NCBI GenBank assembly: GCA_040221095.1
Contig: JAVJVP010000015.1
Span: forward strand, 1 to 64,000
Direction of reading: 5' to 3'
From: UBA1479 sp040221095
GTDB taxonomy: Bacteria > Pseudomonadota > Alphaproteobacteria > Rhodospirillales > Casp-alpha2
DNA length: 64,000 nt
Numbering within the stretch: the stretch's first letter is position 1; the number at the start of each line of letters is the position of its first letter. Under the pieces are notes generated by a model that was not told the DNA's origin, searched no databases, and saw only the letters and a program-made list of their open reading frames with translations. A program made the position numbers and the translations under genes. This document shows positions 1-9,311 of the stretch, in pieces.

Positions 1-1
1 C

Positions 2-298
2 GACGATCTGATCAAGGTCGATCCGAGCGGCATCCAGACGCTGCTGCGCCAGGTCGAGAAGGAACAGCTGGCCCTGGCCCTCAAGGGGGCGTCGGACGAG
101 GTCAAGGACCTGTTCTTCTCCAACATGTCGGAACGCGCCGGCAAGATGATGAAGGAAGACATGGAGGCCATGGGCGCGGTGCGCCTGAAGGACGTGGACG
201 AGGCGCAAAGCGCCATCGTGCAGGTCGCCAAGAACCTGGCCGATTCGGGCGAAATCGTCATCGCCACAGGCGACGAAGAAGGCGAACTGGTATTCTAG
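2..298 (+). CDS. fliG: Flagellar motor switch protein FliG, C-terminal part (5' end outside window)
   Basis: The open frame enters from the left edge and ends with TAG, giving about 98 residues. It contains the FliG C-terminal signature: a segment reading DVKDLFFSNMSERAG-like, followed by the charged torque helix with MKEDMEAMGAVRLKDVDEAQ and the closing GEIVI. FliG-C sits in the cytoplasmic C-ring and its charged residues interact with MotA to generate torque. The gene lies 12 to 30 bases ahead of fliH, so it is the upstream member of the same operon. Only the C-terminal domain is visible. Family assignment is secure from the motif and the context. Confidence 0.93.
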   Translation, partial: DDLIKVDPSGIQTLLRQVEKEQLALALKGASDEVKDLFFSNMSERAGKMMKEDMEAMGAVRLKDVDEAQSAIVQVAKNLADSGEIVIATGDEEGELVF

Positions 299-310
299 GG
301 CGCTAAAACA

Positions 311-1534
311 ATGATAATGAAGGCAGAGATGGTGGGCGAGACCCCTTACAAGAAATTCATGTTCGATACCGACTTCGACGAGTTGGCGGAGCGCCGCGAG
401 AAGGCGCGCGCCAAGGCCGCCGCCGAGGCGGCCAAGCGTGAGGCGGGCGAACCGGAACAGGAACCCGAGCCCGAACCGGAAACCCCCACCTATTCCGAGG
501 AGGACCTGACCCGCGCCCGCGAGGAAGGTCTGGCCGAGGGCAAGCGGCTGGGCACCGAGGAAGCGTCATCGACGGTCGACAAGCAGATCGCCGACACCCT
601 GAATTCGATCGTGCAGCAGGCGCAGTCCCTGTTCGAGGCCCAGGCCGATGAAAACCAAAACCTGACACATCACGCCGTATCCGTCGCCTCGGCGTTGGTC
701 CGCAAGCTGTTCCCCACCCTGAACCAGCAGACCGCACAGGATCAGGTGCAATCCATGCTCGAAGCCGCCCTGGGCCAGCTGTCCGGCGAACCGGAAATCA
801 TCGTTCGAGTTCCCGCCGACCTTGCGGAAAGCCTTCACGGCCGCGTCGAAGGCGTTTCGGAGCTGTCCGGCTTCCGCGGCAACATCAAGATTCTCGGCGA
901 CCCGGCCCTGACCGTCGGCGATTGCCGTCTGGAATGGTCGTCCGGCGGCGTCAAGCGCAGCGCCAAGGATCTGGCCCGCGAACTCGACGACATCGTCGCC
1001 CGCAACCTGAAAACCCCCGCGCAGCCCGAGACCGACCCGGAATCGGATGCGGCGGCGGAACCCGAAGCCGTGGAAGCGGCCGCCGATATCGCGCCGGAAC
1101 ATGCGGAAGAGATCGCCGTTGACGCCGTCACGGACGATGATCCGGCGGCCGAACCGACGGCGGAAATCCCGGCCACGGCACCCGAGGAGGCGCCGGAAAT
1201 GGCGGCCGCCGTGGCGGAAGCCGCCCCGTCCCTGCCCGACGCAAGCGAAGCCGTTGAACCGCAGCCGGCCCCGGACCTGAGCGCCGATGCCATTTCTGAC
1301 GGCCCGCCGCCGGTGCCATCGGAGGAAATCATGGCGGAGACCGGGACCGCGGCAGCCGCCGCCCCGGTCAGCGAAGAAGACACCCCCGCCCCCGTGCCGT
1401 CGGAAGACCTGGTCGCCGACCCGGCCCCCGAAGGCACCCAGGACGACATGCCCCAATCACCCGAGGAAGCGGCGCCGGAACCGGAACGGTACGGCGGCGC
1501 GGACCTCGAACTGGAAGACGACTTGAAGGATTAG
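311..1534 (+). CDS. fliH: Flagellar assembly protein FliH with a long acidic C-terminal tail
   Basis: FliH is the cytoplasmic stator that binds and restrains the export ATPase FliI. Residues about 60-235 hold the FliH-type coiled coil (a GLAEGKRLG-like glycine-spaced helix) and the globular end with IIVRVPADL and CRLEWSSGG. That covers the whole usual family length of about 220-250 residues. The protein then runs on for about 170 more residues, rich in Ala, Pro, Glu and Asp, with two PVPSE motifs. The composition looks disordered. ATG codons at 311, 317 and 329 are all possible starts; the one at 329 has the best purine-rich stretch (AAGGCAGAG) ahead of it. It is followed nine bases later by fliN. 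Confidence 0.88.
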   Translation: MIMKAEMVGETPYKKFMFDTDFDELAERREKARAKAAAEAAKREAGEPEQEPEPEPETPTYSEEDLTRAREEGLAEGKRLGTEEASSTVDKQIADTLNSIVQQAQSLFEAQADENQNLTHHAVSVASALVRKLFPTLNQQTAQDQVQSMLEAALGQLSGEPEIIVRVPADLAESLHGRVEGVSELSGFRGNIKILGDPALTVGDCRLEWSSGGVKRSAKDLARELDDIVARNLKTPAQPETDPESDAAAEPEAVEAAADIAPEHAEEIAVDAVTDDDPAAEPTAEIPATAPEEAPEMAAAVAEAAPSLPDASEAVEPQPAPDLSADAISDGPPPVPSEEIMAETGTAAAAAPVSEEDTPAPVPSEDLVADPAPEGTQDDMPQSPEEAAPEPERYGGADLELEDDLKD

Positions 1535-1543
1535 GAGAGAACC

Positions 1544-1915
1544 ATGGCCGAAGACGATTTTGAACTGGGCGAATTCGTGTCCAACGGCGGTGACGGCGGC
1601 GACGGCGCCACCGGCTCCCCGCCATCGACAAGCCCCTCGGGCCTGCCGGAAGTCACCGACCTGCCGAAAAGCGCCCGTGACCTGGAAGCCGTCTACGACA
1701 TCCCGGTGACGGTTTCCGCCGTTCTCGGCAAGGCGACGATGCAGGTCAGCCAGCTTTTGCGCCTTGGCCGCGGTGCGGTGATCGAGCTTGACCGAAAGGT
1801 CGGTGAAGCCATCGACATCTACGTCAACAACCGGCTGGTCGCGCGCGGCGAAGTGGTGGTCGTCGAAGACCGCCTGGGCGTGACCATGACGGAAATCATC
1901 AAGACCGACCGTTAA
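1544..1915 (+). CDS. fliN: Flagellar motor switch protein FliN
   Basis: The 123-residue product has the SpoA/C-ring fold over residues about 45-123, with IPVTVSAVLGKATM, LLRLGRGAVIELDR and IDIYVNNRLVARGEVVVVED. This is the normal FliN core. FliN forms the lower C-ring with FliM and docks FliH-FliI and CheY-P. The N-terminal 40 residues are Gly/Asp/Ser rich and poorly conserved in the family. A GGAGAG stretch precedes the ATG. It lies between fliH and motA in one operon. Confidence 0.94.
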   Translation: MAEDDFELGEFVSNGGDGGDGATGSPPSTSPSGLPEVTDLPKSARDLEAVYDIPVTVSAVLGKATMQVSQLLRLGRGAVIELDRKVGEAIDIYVNNRLVARGEVVVVEDRLGVTMTEIIKTDR

Positions 1916-1944
1916 CGCGGGCCGGCCAGGAAAGACGACAGAAG

Positions 1945-2763
1945 ATGGCGGAAGCGACACCCAACGCCGGCGGACCGTTACGCAACAGGACCACCGTGGA
2001 CATCGCCACGGTGCTGGGTCTTGCCGTGGGCTTCGGGCTGCTTGCCACCGCCATTGTGCTGGGCGGGTCGCCGGGATCGTTCATCAACATCCCGTCGATC
2101 CTGATCGTCATCGGCGGCACCTTCGCCATCACCACCGCAAGCTTCTCCCTGAATGAAATGCTCCGCACCACGCGGGTCGCGCTCAAGATCTTCACCCAGG
2201 TCAACCGCAACCCGACGCGCGCCGCGTTCCAGACCCTTCAACTGGCCGAATTGGCGCGCAAGCAGGGTGTCCTGGCGCTGCAGAACGTGATGGGCGCCAT
2301 TCAGGCGGAACCGGTCCTGCACAAGGGCATCGGCATGGTTGTCGACGGCACGCCCGGCGAAGAGGTCGAAGCGATCCTGCGCCGCGACATGCAGGCCATG
2401 TTCCAGCGCCATCAGAAAAGCATCAACGTGCTGCGCCGCATGGCCGAACTGGCGCCCGCCATGGGCCTGATCGGCACTCTGATCGGTCTGGTCCAGATGC
2501 TGGGCAACCTGTCGGACCCGGGCACCATCGGACCAAGCATGGCGGTGGCGCTGCTGACAACCTTTTACGGCGCGGTGCTGGCCAACATGGTGTTCACGCC
2601 GATGGCCAACAAACTGGAACGGAATTCCGCCGACGAAGCCATGGTGAACCAGGTCTATGTCCTGTCCACCGGCTCGATCGGCCGCCAGGAAAATCCCCGG
2701 CGCCTGGAAATGCTGCTGAACAGCATCCTGCCGCCGGAAAAGCGGGTCGCCTATTTCGACTAG
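1945..2763 (+). CDS. motA: Flagellar motor stator protein MotA/PomA-like
   Basis: The 272-residue inner-membrane protein has four hydrophobic segments, two near residues 20-65 and two near 170-225. The hallmark LAPAMGLIGTLIGLVQML lies at the start of the third, and TTFYGAVLANMVFTPMANKL lies in the fourth. Short loops and a cytoplasmic domain between helices 2 and 3 match the PomA branch of MotA rather than TolQ/ExbB. MotA pairs with MotB to form the ion-driven torque stator. No motB lies next to it, so the partner must be encoded elsewhere. The gene sits between fliN and flbD in one operon. Confidence 0.88.
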   Translation: MAEATPNAGGPLRNRTTVDIATVLGLAVGFGLLATAIVLGGSPGSFINIPSILIVIGGTFAITTASFSLNEMLRTTRVALKIFTQVNRNPTRAAFQTLQLAELARKQGVLALQNVMGAIQAEPVLHKGIGMVVDGTPGEEVEAILRRDMQAMFQRHQKSINVLRRMAELAPAMGLIGTLIGLVQMLGNLSDPGTIGPSMAVALLTTFYGAVLANMVFTPMANKLERNSADEAMVNQVYVLSTGSIGRQENPRRLEMLLNSILPPEKRVAYFD

Positions 2764-2842
2764 ACCCAACGATTGAACGCCAGAAGACGAACGAACGACA
2801 CGACATGAATGACATGCGAATCAAATTAGGGACAGAACGGTC

Positions 2843-4192
2843 ATGAGGTTACTGATTATCGGCACGCTCGGCGGGCAAATCGGCGCCGCAAGCCAGATCG
2901 CCATGCAGAAAGGGGCCAAGGTCCAGCAGGCCGAAACGGTCGACCGGGCGCTTGAGCAACTGCGCGCGGGACAGGGCGCCGACCTGATCATGATCGACGT
3001 GCACGCCGACATCGCGCGTCTGGTCGCCTCGCTGGAAAGCGAGCGCATCGCCCTTCCGGTCATCGCCTGCGGTGTCGGCAACGACAGCCAGGCCGCCGTC
3101 CGTGCCATCAAGGCCGGGGCTAAGGAGTACATCCCCCTGCCGCCGGACGCGGAACTGATCGCCGCCGTCCTGCATGCCGTGTCCGAAGAACCCAGCACCA
3201 TCGTCTACAACGACCCGGGCATGGCCGACGTCATCAAGATGGCCGACCAGGTCGCCCCGTCGGAAGCCAGCGTCCTGATCACGGGTGCTTCGGGCACCGG
3301 CAAGGAAATGATGGCCCGCCACCTGCACACCAAAAGCCGCCGCAAGGACAAAACCTTCGTCGCCGTCAATTGTGCTGCGATTCCGGAAAACCTTCTGGAA
3401 TCAGAGCTGTTCGGCCACGAGAAGGGAGCCTTCACCGGCGCCGTGTCGCGCCGCGTCGGCAAGTTCGAGGAAGCGGACGGCGGCACCCTGCTGCTCGACG
3501 AAATCTCGGAAATGGACCCCCGCCTGCAGGCCAAGCTGCTGCGCGCCCTGCAGGAACGGGAGATCGACCGGGTCGGCGGCGCCAAGCCGGTCAAGGTCGA
3601 CGTGCGCATCATCGCCACCTCCAACCGCAACCTGCAGGACGAGGTCGCCAAGGGCACCTTCCGCGAAGACCTGTACTTCCGCCTGAACGTGGTCAATCTG
3701 GTGATGCCGTCGCTCGCCCGCCGGGAACAGGACATCCCCCTGCTCGCCCGCCATTTCGTGACGAAATATTCGGAGGCCAATCACATCGACGAGCGGCCGA
3801 TTTCCGAGGGTGCCATGGCCAGGCTGAAGGCGCATAGCTGGCCCGGCAACGTGCGTGAACTGGAAAACGCCATCCACCGCGCCGTGATTCTGGCGACCGG
3901 GGCCGAAATCGGCCCGGAAACCATCATGGTGTCGGGCAGTCAGGGGACGCCGGCCGCCGGCATCTCCGACGCGGATATGGAAACCGCGGCCCTGGTCGGG
4001 CGCACGGTCGCCGACGTGGAACGCGACCTGATCATCGACACGCTCCATCACTGCCTGGGCAACCGCACCCATGCGGCCAACATTCTGGGCATTTCCATCC
4101 GCACGCTGCGCAACAAACTGCGCCAGTACAGCCAGGAAGGCTTCGCCGTGCCGCAGCCGGGCGAAGCCGGCGCGGCACCCGCCCCCTCCTGA
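2843..4192 (+). CDS. flbD: Sigma-54-dependent flagellar transcriptional activator FlbD
   Basis: The order is a receiver-like domain (residues 1-115), an AAA+ domain (about 130-370) and a Fis-type helix-turn-helix at 415-433. The Walker A motif GASGTGKE is at 148-155, the sigma-54 contact loop GAFTGA at 195-200 and Walker B GGTLLLDE at 213-220. FlbD activates late flagellar genes in alphaproteobacteria. The receiver keeps an Asp at 52 but lacks the usual N-terminal acidic pair (it reads LLIIGTLGG). This suggests control by something other than phosphorylation, as reported for Caulobacter FlbD with FliX. The ATG overlaps the stop of a 13-codon leader frame (ATGA). Confidence 0.94.
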   Translation: MRLLIIGTLGGQIGAASQIAMQKGAKVQQAETVDRALEQLRAGQGADLIMIDVHADIARLVASLESERIALPVIACGVGNDSQAAVRAIKAGAKEYIPLPPDAELIAAVLHAVSEEPSTIVYNDPGMADVIKMADQVAPSEASVLITGASGTGKEMMARHLHTKSRRKDKTFVAVNCAAIPENLLESELFGHEKGAFTGAVSRRVGKFEEADGGTLLLDEISEMDPRLQAKLLRALQEREIDRVGGAKPVKVDVRIIATSNRNLQDEVAKGTFREDLYFRLNVVNLVMPSLARREQDIPLLARHFVTKYSEANHIDERPISEGAMARLKAHSWPGNVRELENAIHRAVILATGAEIGPETIMVSGSQGTPAAGISDADMETAALVGRTVADVERDLIIDTLHHCLGNRTHAANILGISIRTLRNKLRQYSQEGFAVPQPGEAGAAPAPS

Positions 4193-4296
4193 TCCGGGAC
4201 ACAGAACGATCCGACCAGGGCATCCGATGGACAACGACAAGAAAAAGCCGGCACCAATGATAACGGGAACAGACGACATGACGGCGGGGAACGGAA

Positions 4297-6465
4297 ATGG
4301 CTGAGGCGACGCAAACCGCCACCGCGGCCGCCCGCACGGCTGCCCCGCGCGGCGCCCCGCAATCGGGCCCCGAGGAAGACGGCGACAATCCGTTCCAGGG
4401 CGTGGTCAATCTTCTCAAGCGCGGCGACCTGATCTTCGCGCTCGGCGTCATCGGCATCCTGGTGGTGCTGATCCTGCCCATGCCGACGTGGCTTCTCGAC
4501 ATGAGCCTGGCCTTTTCCATCACCTTCTCCGTGCTGATCCTGATGACGGCACTGTTCATCGAAAAGCCGCTCGACTTTAACTCGTTCCCCACGGTGCTGC
4601 TGCTGGCGACCATGATCCGCCTGGCGCTGAACCTTGCATCGACACGTCTGATTCTGGCCGATGGTCACACCGGAACGGATGCCGCCGGGCAGGTCATTCA
4701 GGCCTTCGGCGGCTTCGTCATGCAGGACAACTTCGTCATCGGGATCATCGTTTTCTCGATCCTGGTGCTCGTCAACTTCATCGTCATCACCAAGGGTTCG
4801 GGCCGTATCGCCGAAGTGGCGGCGCGTTTCACCCTGGACGCCATGCCCGGCAAGCAGATGGCGATCGACGCCGACCTGTCATCGGGCCTGATCGACGAAG
4901 ACGACGCCCGCGCCCGGCGCAAGGAGTTGGAGGACGAAAGCACCTTCTTCGGCGCCATGGATGGTGCCTCTAAATTCGTGCGCGGCGACGCCATCGCCGG
5001 CTTGCTGATCACCCTGATCAACGTGCTGGGCGGCATGATCATCGGTGTCGCGCAGAACGACCTGTCGTTTTCCCAGGCCGCCGACATGTATACGCGCCTG
5101 ACCGTCGGCGACGGCCTGGTCAGCCAGATTCCGGCGCTGATCGTCTCGACCGCCGCCGGTATGATGGTGACCAAGGCGGGCATCACCGGCCCGACGGAAG
5201 CGACCCTGTTCCGCCAGCTCGGCGGCCAGCCGAAAACCCTCGGCATGTCCAGCTTCCTGCTGGTCGGATTGGCCGCCATGCCCGGCATTCCGGCATTCCC
5301 CTTCCTGCTGCTGGCCTTTGCCACGGGGGCCATGGGCTTCATCGTGACGGCCCGCGACAAGCGAAAATCCGAGGAAGCGATCAAGGCGCTGGAGGATTCC
5401 GCGCCCGAGCCGACCAAGGCCGCTGAAGAACCCATCGCGACGGCGCTGCGCATCGACTACCTGCGCCTGGAACTGGGCTACGGCCTGTTGTCGCTGATCA
5501 ATTCCCCGCCCGAGAACGGCCAACGCCTGACCGACCAGATCAAGGCCCTGCGCCGACAATTGGCGTCGGAAATGGGCTTCGTCATGCCTTCCGTGCGCAT
5601 CCAGGACAACATGCAGCTGCCCGCCAACACCTATGTCATCCGGGTCAAGGAGATCGAGACCGGACGCGGTGACCTTCGGCCCAGCATGCTGCTGGTCATG
5701 GACCCGCGCGGCGAGGAAATCACCCTGGCCGGGGAAAAGACCATGGAGCCGACCTTCGGCCTTCCGGCCATGTGGATCGAGGAATCCAACCGCGAGGAAG
5801 CCCTGTTCCGGGGCTATACGGTGGTCGATCCGGCAACGGTCGTGACCACCCACCTGACCGAGATCATCAAGGACAACATGGACGACCTGCTGAGCTATGC
5901 GGAAACGCAGAAGCTTCTCGATGAACTCGACAAGGAACAGCAGAAGCTTGTCGATTCCATCGTCCCCGGCACGATCTCCCTGGGCGGCCTGCAACGGACG
6001 CTGCAGAACCTGCTGGCCGAGCGGGTGTCGATCCGCGACCTGCCGACGATCCTGGAAGGCGTCGCCGAGGCCTGCGCCGGAACCCGCAACGTGATGATGA
6101 TCACCGAACACGTGCGGGCCCGCCTGGCGCGGCAGATTTCCGATTCCAATGTCAACGACCAGGGCTTCATCCCCCTGGTCACCCTGTCGCCGCCGTGGGA
6201 ACAGGCCTTCGCGGAATCGATCGTCGGCCCGGAAGACGACAGGCAGCTGTCCATGGCGCCCTCGAAGCTTCAGGAATTCATCAGCGCGCTGCGCACCAAT
6301 TTCGAACGGCAGGCGATGATGGGCGAAAGCCCCGTCCTGCTGACCAGCCCGGCCATCCGGCCCTACGTCCGTTCGATCGTCGAGCGCTTCCGGCCGATGA
6401 CCGTCGTGATGTCCCAGAACGAAATTCACCCCAAGGCCAAGATCAAGACCGTGGGGCAGGTATAA
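4297..6465 (+). CDS. flhA: Flagellar export gate protein FlhA
   Basis: The 722-residue protein has about eight membrane helices in residues 45-345. The conserved FHIPEP-region equivalents are NSFPTVLLLATMIRLALNLASTR and the loop with KGSGRIAEVAARFTLDAMPGKQMAID. A cytoplasmic export-substrate docking domain fills residues about 370-722, with NRTHLTEI-like VTTHLTEIIKDN. FlhA is the proton-driven core of the flagellar type III export gate. The first 45 residues are a proline- and alanine-rich extension before the first helix. It follows flbD by 104 bases, and a 25-codon frame overlaps its start. Confidence 0.95.
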   Translation: MAEATQTATAAARTAAPRGAPQSGPEEDGDNPFQGVVNLLKRGDLIFALGVIGILVVLILPMPTWLLDMSLAFSITFSVLILMTALFIEKPLDFNSFPTVLLLATMIRLALNLASTRLILADGHTGTDAAGQVIQAFGGFVMQDNFVIGIIVFSILVLVNFIVITKGSGRIAEVAARFTLDAMPGKQMAIDADLSSGLIDEDDARARRKELEDESTFFGAMDGASKFVRGDAIAGLLITLINVLGGMIIGVAQNDLSFSQAADMYTRLTVGDGLVSQIPALIVSTAAGMMVTKAGITGPTEATLFRQLGGQPKTLGMSSFLLVGLAAMPGIPAFPFLLLAFATGAMGFIVTARDKRKSEEAIKALEDSAPEPTKAAEEPIATALRIDYLRLELGYGLLSLINSPPENGQRLTDQIKALRRQLASEMGFVMPSVRIQDNMQLPANTYVIRVKEIETGRGDLRPSMLLVMDPRGEEITLAGEKTMEPTFGLPAMWIEESNREEALFRGYTVVDPATVVTTHLTEIIKDNMDDLLSYAETQKLLDELDKEQQKLVDSIVPGTISLGGLQRTLQNLLAERVSIRDLPTILEGVAEACAGTRNVMMITEHVRARLARQISDSNVNDQGFIPLVTLSPPWEQAFAESIVGPEDDRQLSMAPSKLQEFISALRTNFERQAMMGESPVLLTSPAIRPYVRSIVERFRPMTVVMSQNEIHPKAKIKTVGQV

Positions 6466-6496
6466 CGTACGGCAGAAAGCTACAGGAGAAACGATC

Positions 6497-7549
6497 ATGC
6501 GGCTTCTCACATTCAAGGCGGCGAATCTGCGGCAGGCGATGACCCTCGTGCGGCGCGAACTGGGTGATGAGGCGACCATCGTGTCGACCCAGACCAACCC
6601 GATCAGCGGTGAGGCGCGGATCGTCGCCGCCCGCCAGCAGGACGCCAGCGACCCGCGCCTGGGCCATGTCGCCATGGCGCCGGAGCAGCGTTTCGATCAG
6701 GTTCTGGAAACCCTGCTGCTGCACGGCGTGCCGATGAATCTGGCCGACCGTCTGTCCCAGGCCGCCGCCGACATGGAACCGCGCACGCCGATCGCGGCAT
6801 TGACCGGCACGCTCGCCCTGGATTTCAACTTCGCCCCCATCGATGTGACCGCCGACAACCAGCGCCTGATCCTGGTCGGCCCGCCGGGGGCTGGCAAGAC
6901 GCTGGCCCTGGTGAAGCTGGCCGCGCGGGCGCTGATGGCGCGGCGGTCGGTGCAGCTTCTGACCACCGATCTGAAGCGCGCCGGCGCGGTCGAACAGCTG
7001 ACCGCCTTCGCCAAGGTCATGGGGCAGGAAGTCTTCATCACCGAAACCGCCGAGGAACTGGCCCAGTTCATGGCCCGCATCCCCAAGAGGACCGTGGTTC
7101 TGGTCGACTCTCCGGGGGTCAACCACCGGTCCCACACGGAAATGGATGACTTGTTCGATTTCGTCAACGCCGCCCCGGCCGAGCCGGTGCTGGTTCTGAA
7201 CGCGGGCATGGACGCGCTGGAAGCCGCCGACGTGGCCATGGCGTTCGGGGCGCTCGGCATCAAGCGCGTGCTGATCACCCGCACGGACGCCACCGGGCGC
7301 ATGGGCGCGATCCTGGCCGCCATGGAAAGCGCCGGGCTGGCCCTGGCCGGGACCACCGGATCGGCCGATCCCATCGACGGCTTCTTTCCGACGGGTGCCC
7401 CCGATCTGGCGGACCTGCTGTACGGCGAGGTTCTCAGCCTGAATGCGGAACTTCCCTTGCGCGAGACCGAAGACGAAGACGTGGATCTGGAAGACCTGAT
7501 CGACGGCCACGAACGGATGATTAACGTCGCCCTTCCGGCCGAGGGCTGA
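6497..7549 (+). CDS. flhF: Flagellar SRP-family GTPase FlhF
   Basis: The 350-residue product starts with the FlhF-specific N-terminal motif (MRLLTFKAANLRQAMTLVRR). The NG GTPase core is in the second half: GPPGAGKT P-loop, TTDLKRAGAVEQL, a DSPG motif where DTPG is usual, and a TRTDATGRMGAIL segment in place of the TKLDE-type loop. FlhF sets the number and polar position of flagella, normally together with FlhG. flhG, the usual next gene, is absent here; a FliK-like gene follows after 45 bases. Confidence 0.92.
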   Translation: MRLLTFKAANLRQAMTLVRRELGDEATIVSTQTNPISGEARIVAARQQDASDPRLGHVAMAPEQRFDQVLETLLLHGVPMNLADRLSQAAADMEPRTPIAALTGTLALDFNFAPIDVTADNQRLILVGPPGAGKTLALVKLAARALMARRSVQLLTTDLKRAGAVEQLTAFAKVMGQEVFITETAEELAQFMARIPKRTVVLVDSPGVNHRSHTEMDDLFDFVNAAPAEPVLVLNAGMDALEAADVAMAFGALGIKRVLITRTDATGRMGAILAAMESAGLALAGTTGSADPIDGFFPTGAPDLADLLYGEVLSLNAELPLRETEDEDVDLEDLIDGHERMINVALPAEG

Positions 7550-7594
7550 GCCCCCGGTCGCGGGCGGCCGCAACGCAATTTGGGGGTCGCACCA

Positions 7595-9298
7595 ATGTCG
7601 GAAATTTCCGCACCGCCGCCGCCCCCGCCGGTGACGCCCGCCGTCACCGCCCCCCCGCCGCCGACCGCCATCACCCTGCCCCCGGCCCAGGCCCAGGTCC
7701 CCGTGCCGCAGGCAATTCTGGACGCCGCCCTGGGGGCCCGCTTCGACCTGCAGGTCGCCAACGTGACGCCGCAGGGGATCGCGACCCTTGAAGGCGTGGT
7801 CGGCAAGCTGCAATTGCAATTGCAGGCCCTGTTGAACCTGAATCCCGGCGACAAGGTAACCCTGCAGCTGAACGGCCGCGGCCCGCAGCTTCAATTCATC
7901 ATTGCCGCGATCAACGGCCAGAGCCCGGCCGCCGTGCTCCGCGCCGCGGCCCAGTCCCTCCAGGCCGGCGCCCAGGCCGCGGCCGGAACGGCGGCGCTCA
8001 ACCTGCCACCCTTCGCCGCAGGCAACAGCCTGATCGCGACCCTGCTGCGCCCGGCGCCGGGCATTCCGGCGCCGACGTTGCCCACCCTCCTGCCCGCTGC
8101 ATCGGCGCCCGGCGCGCCGGGAGGTCAAGGGGGCGCATTCCTTCCCGGCGCATCGGGAACCACCGCTTCCCCGGGCCAGACCACAGGTTCCGGCGGGCCG
8201 CTGAGCGGCACGGCGCCCGGTTCCCTGGCCGGCGGCGGTCCCGCTCCGGGTTCGGCAGGCGGCGTATCGTCCCCTGCCTCCACCGCCTCGCCGCAGGGTA
8301 CCCAGCAGCAGACACTGCCGGCCGGAACCCAGTTCACGGTTCAGATCACAGCCCTGCAGCCGGCACCGCCAGGCGGGGCGGCGGCCCTGACCCAGACCCA
8401 GGGGCCGACACCGCCGCTGGCGGCCCTGGGCCAGACCTTGACTGGGATCGTCAGCGGCACGCAGGCAGGCGGCCAGCCCATTGTCGAAACCCCCCTGGGC
8501 CCCATCACCCTTGCCGGCGCCAATCCGCCGCCCGAGGGTGCCCGCGTGGTGCTGACCGTGACCAGCGCGCCGTTGCCGCCGGCGCAACCGGAACCCCTTC
8601 TCGACAACGCGCAGCTGACACTTCGCCAGGCCCTGTTCCTCGATCGCCAGTGGCCGGCCATGCACGAGGTTGCCGACACCCTGGCGCAGGCCGCCCCGAA
8701 CACGGCGCAGCATCTTCTGCATGCGGTCCTGCCGCGCCCGGACGGCAACATGACGGCCAACATCCTGTTCTTTCTGTCGGCCGTACGGGGCGGCGATCTC
8801 CGCGCCTGGCTGGGCGACAACACCGTGCGGGTGTTGCAGCGGATCAACCCGGGGCTGTTGGGCCGCATGCGCGACGACATGGGCCAGTTGTCGCGCCTGG
8901 CCGACGACCCGACCACGGGCGACTGGCGCATCTTCATGATCCCCTTCCTGAACAGCGGGCAGTTGGAACAGATCCGGCTGTTCACCCGCTCCCAGGCCGA
9001 GGACGACGAGACGGAACACGGCCCCGGAACCCGCTTCGTGGTCGACGTCACCCTGTCGAAGCTGGGACACATTCAATTGGACGGCTTGGTCGACACGTCG
9101 CACCGGCGGATGGACATGGTGGTGCGCTCGGACACGCATTTGCCGCCGGACATGCGCAACGATATCCGTCATCTTTACGAGATGTCGGGCGACATCACCG
9201 GTTTCCGGGGCGGCGTCGGATTCCAGGCGCAACCCGCCAACTTTATCGCGGTCGCTCCCCCTGCCCCGGCCAAGGGCGGCGTCGGGCTGATCGTATAG
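7595..9298 (+). CDS. FliK-like flagellar hook-length control protein (probable)
   Basis: The first 30 residues are almost all proline, alanine and threonine, and another Gly/Pro/Ala-rich stretch spans about 160-250. The C-terminal part resembles the FliK substrate-specificity-switch domain: TLSKLGHIQLDGLVD followed by HRRMDMVVRSD and a helix with DIRHLYEMSG. Two short beta-rich segments (GDKVTLQLNG and GTQFTVQITAL) resemble those of other FliK-like proteins. Its position downstream of flhF supports a flagellar role. The start is put at the ATG at 7595, preceded by a GGGGG stretch, rather than the upstream TTG at 7580. Family assignment is by pattern only, since FliK proteins diverge strongly. 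Confidence 0.55.
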   Translation: MSEISAPPPPPPVTPAVTAPPPPTAITLPPAQAQVPVPQAILDAALGARFDLQVANVTPQGIATLEGVVGKLQLQLQALLNLNPGDKVTLQLNGRGPQLQFIIAAINGQSPAAVLRAAAQSLQAGAQAAAGTAALNLPPFAAGNSLIATLLRPAPGIPAPTLPTLLPAASAPGAPGGQGGAFLPGASGTTASPGQTTGSGGPLSGTAPGSLAGGGPAPGSAGGVSSPASTASPQGTQQQTLPAGTQFTVQITALQPAPPGGAAALTQTQGPTPPLAALGQTLTGIVSGTQAGGQPIVETPLGPITLAGANPPPEGARVVLTVTSAPLPPAQPEPLLDNAQLTLRQALFLDRQWPAMHEVADTLAQAAPNTAQHLLHAVLPRPDGNMTANILFFLSAVRGGDLRAWLGDNTVRVLQRINPGLLGRMRDDMGQLSRLADDPTTGDWRIFMIPFLNSGQLEQIRLFTRSQAEDDETEHGPGTRFVVDVTLSKLGHIQLDGLVDTSHRRMDMVVRSDTHLPPDMRNDIRHLYEMSGDITGFRGGVGFQAQPANFIAVAPPAPAKGGVGLIV

Positions 9299-9311
9299 GG
9301 AGAACGGAAAC

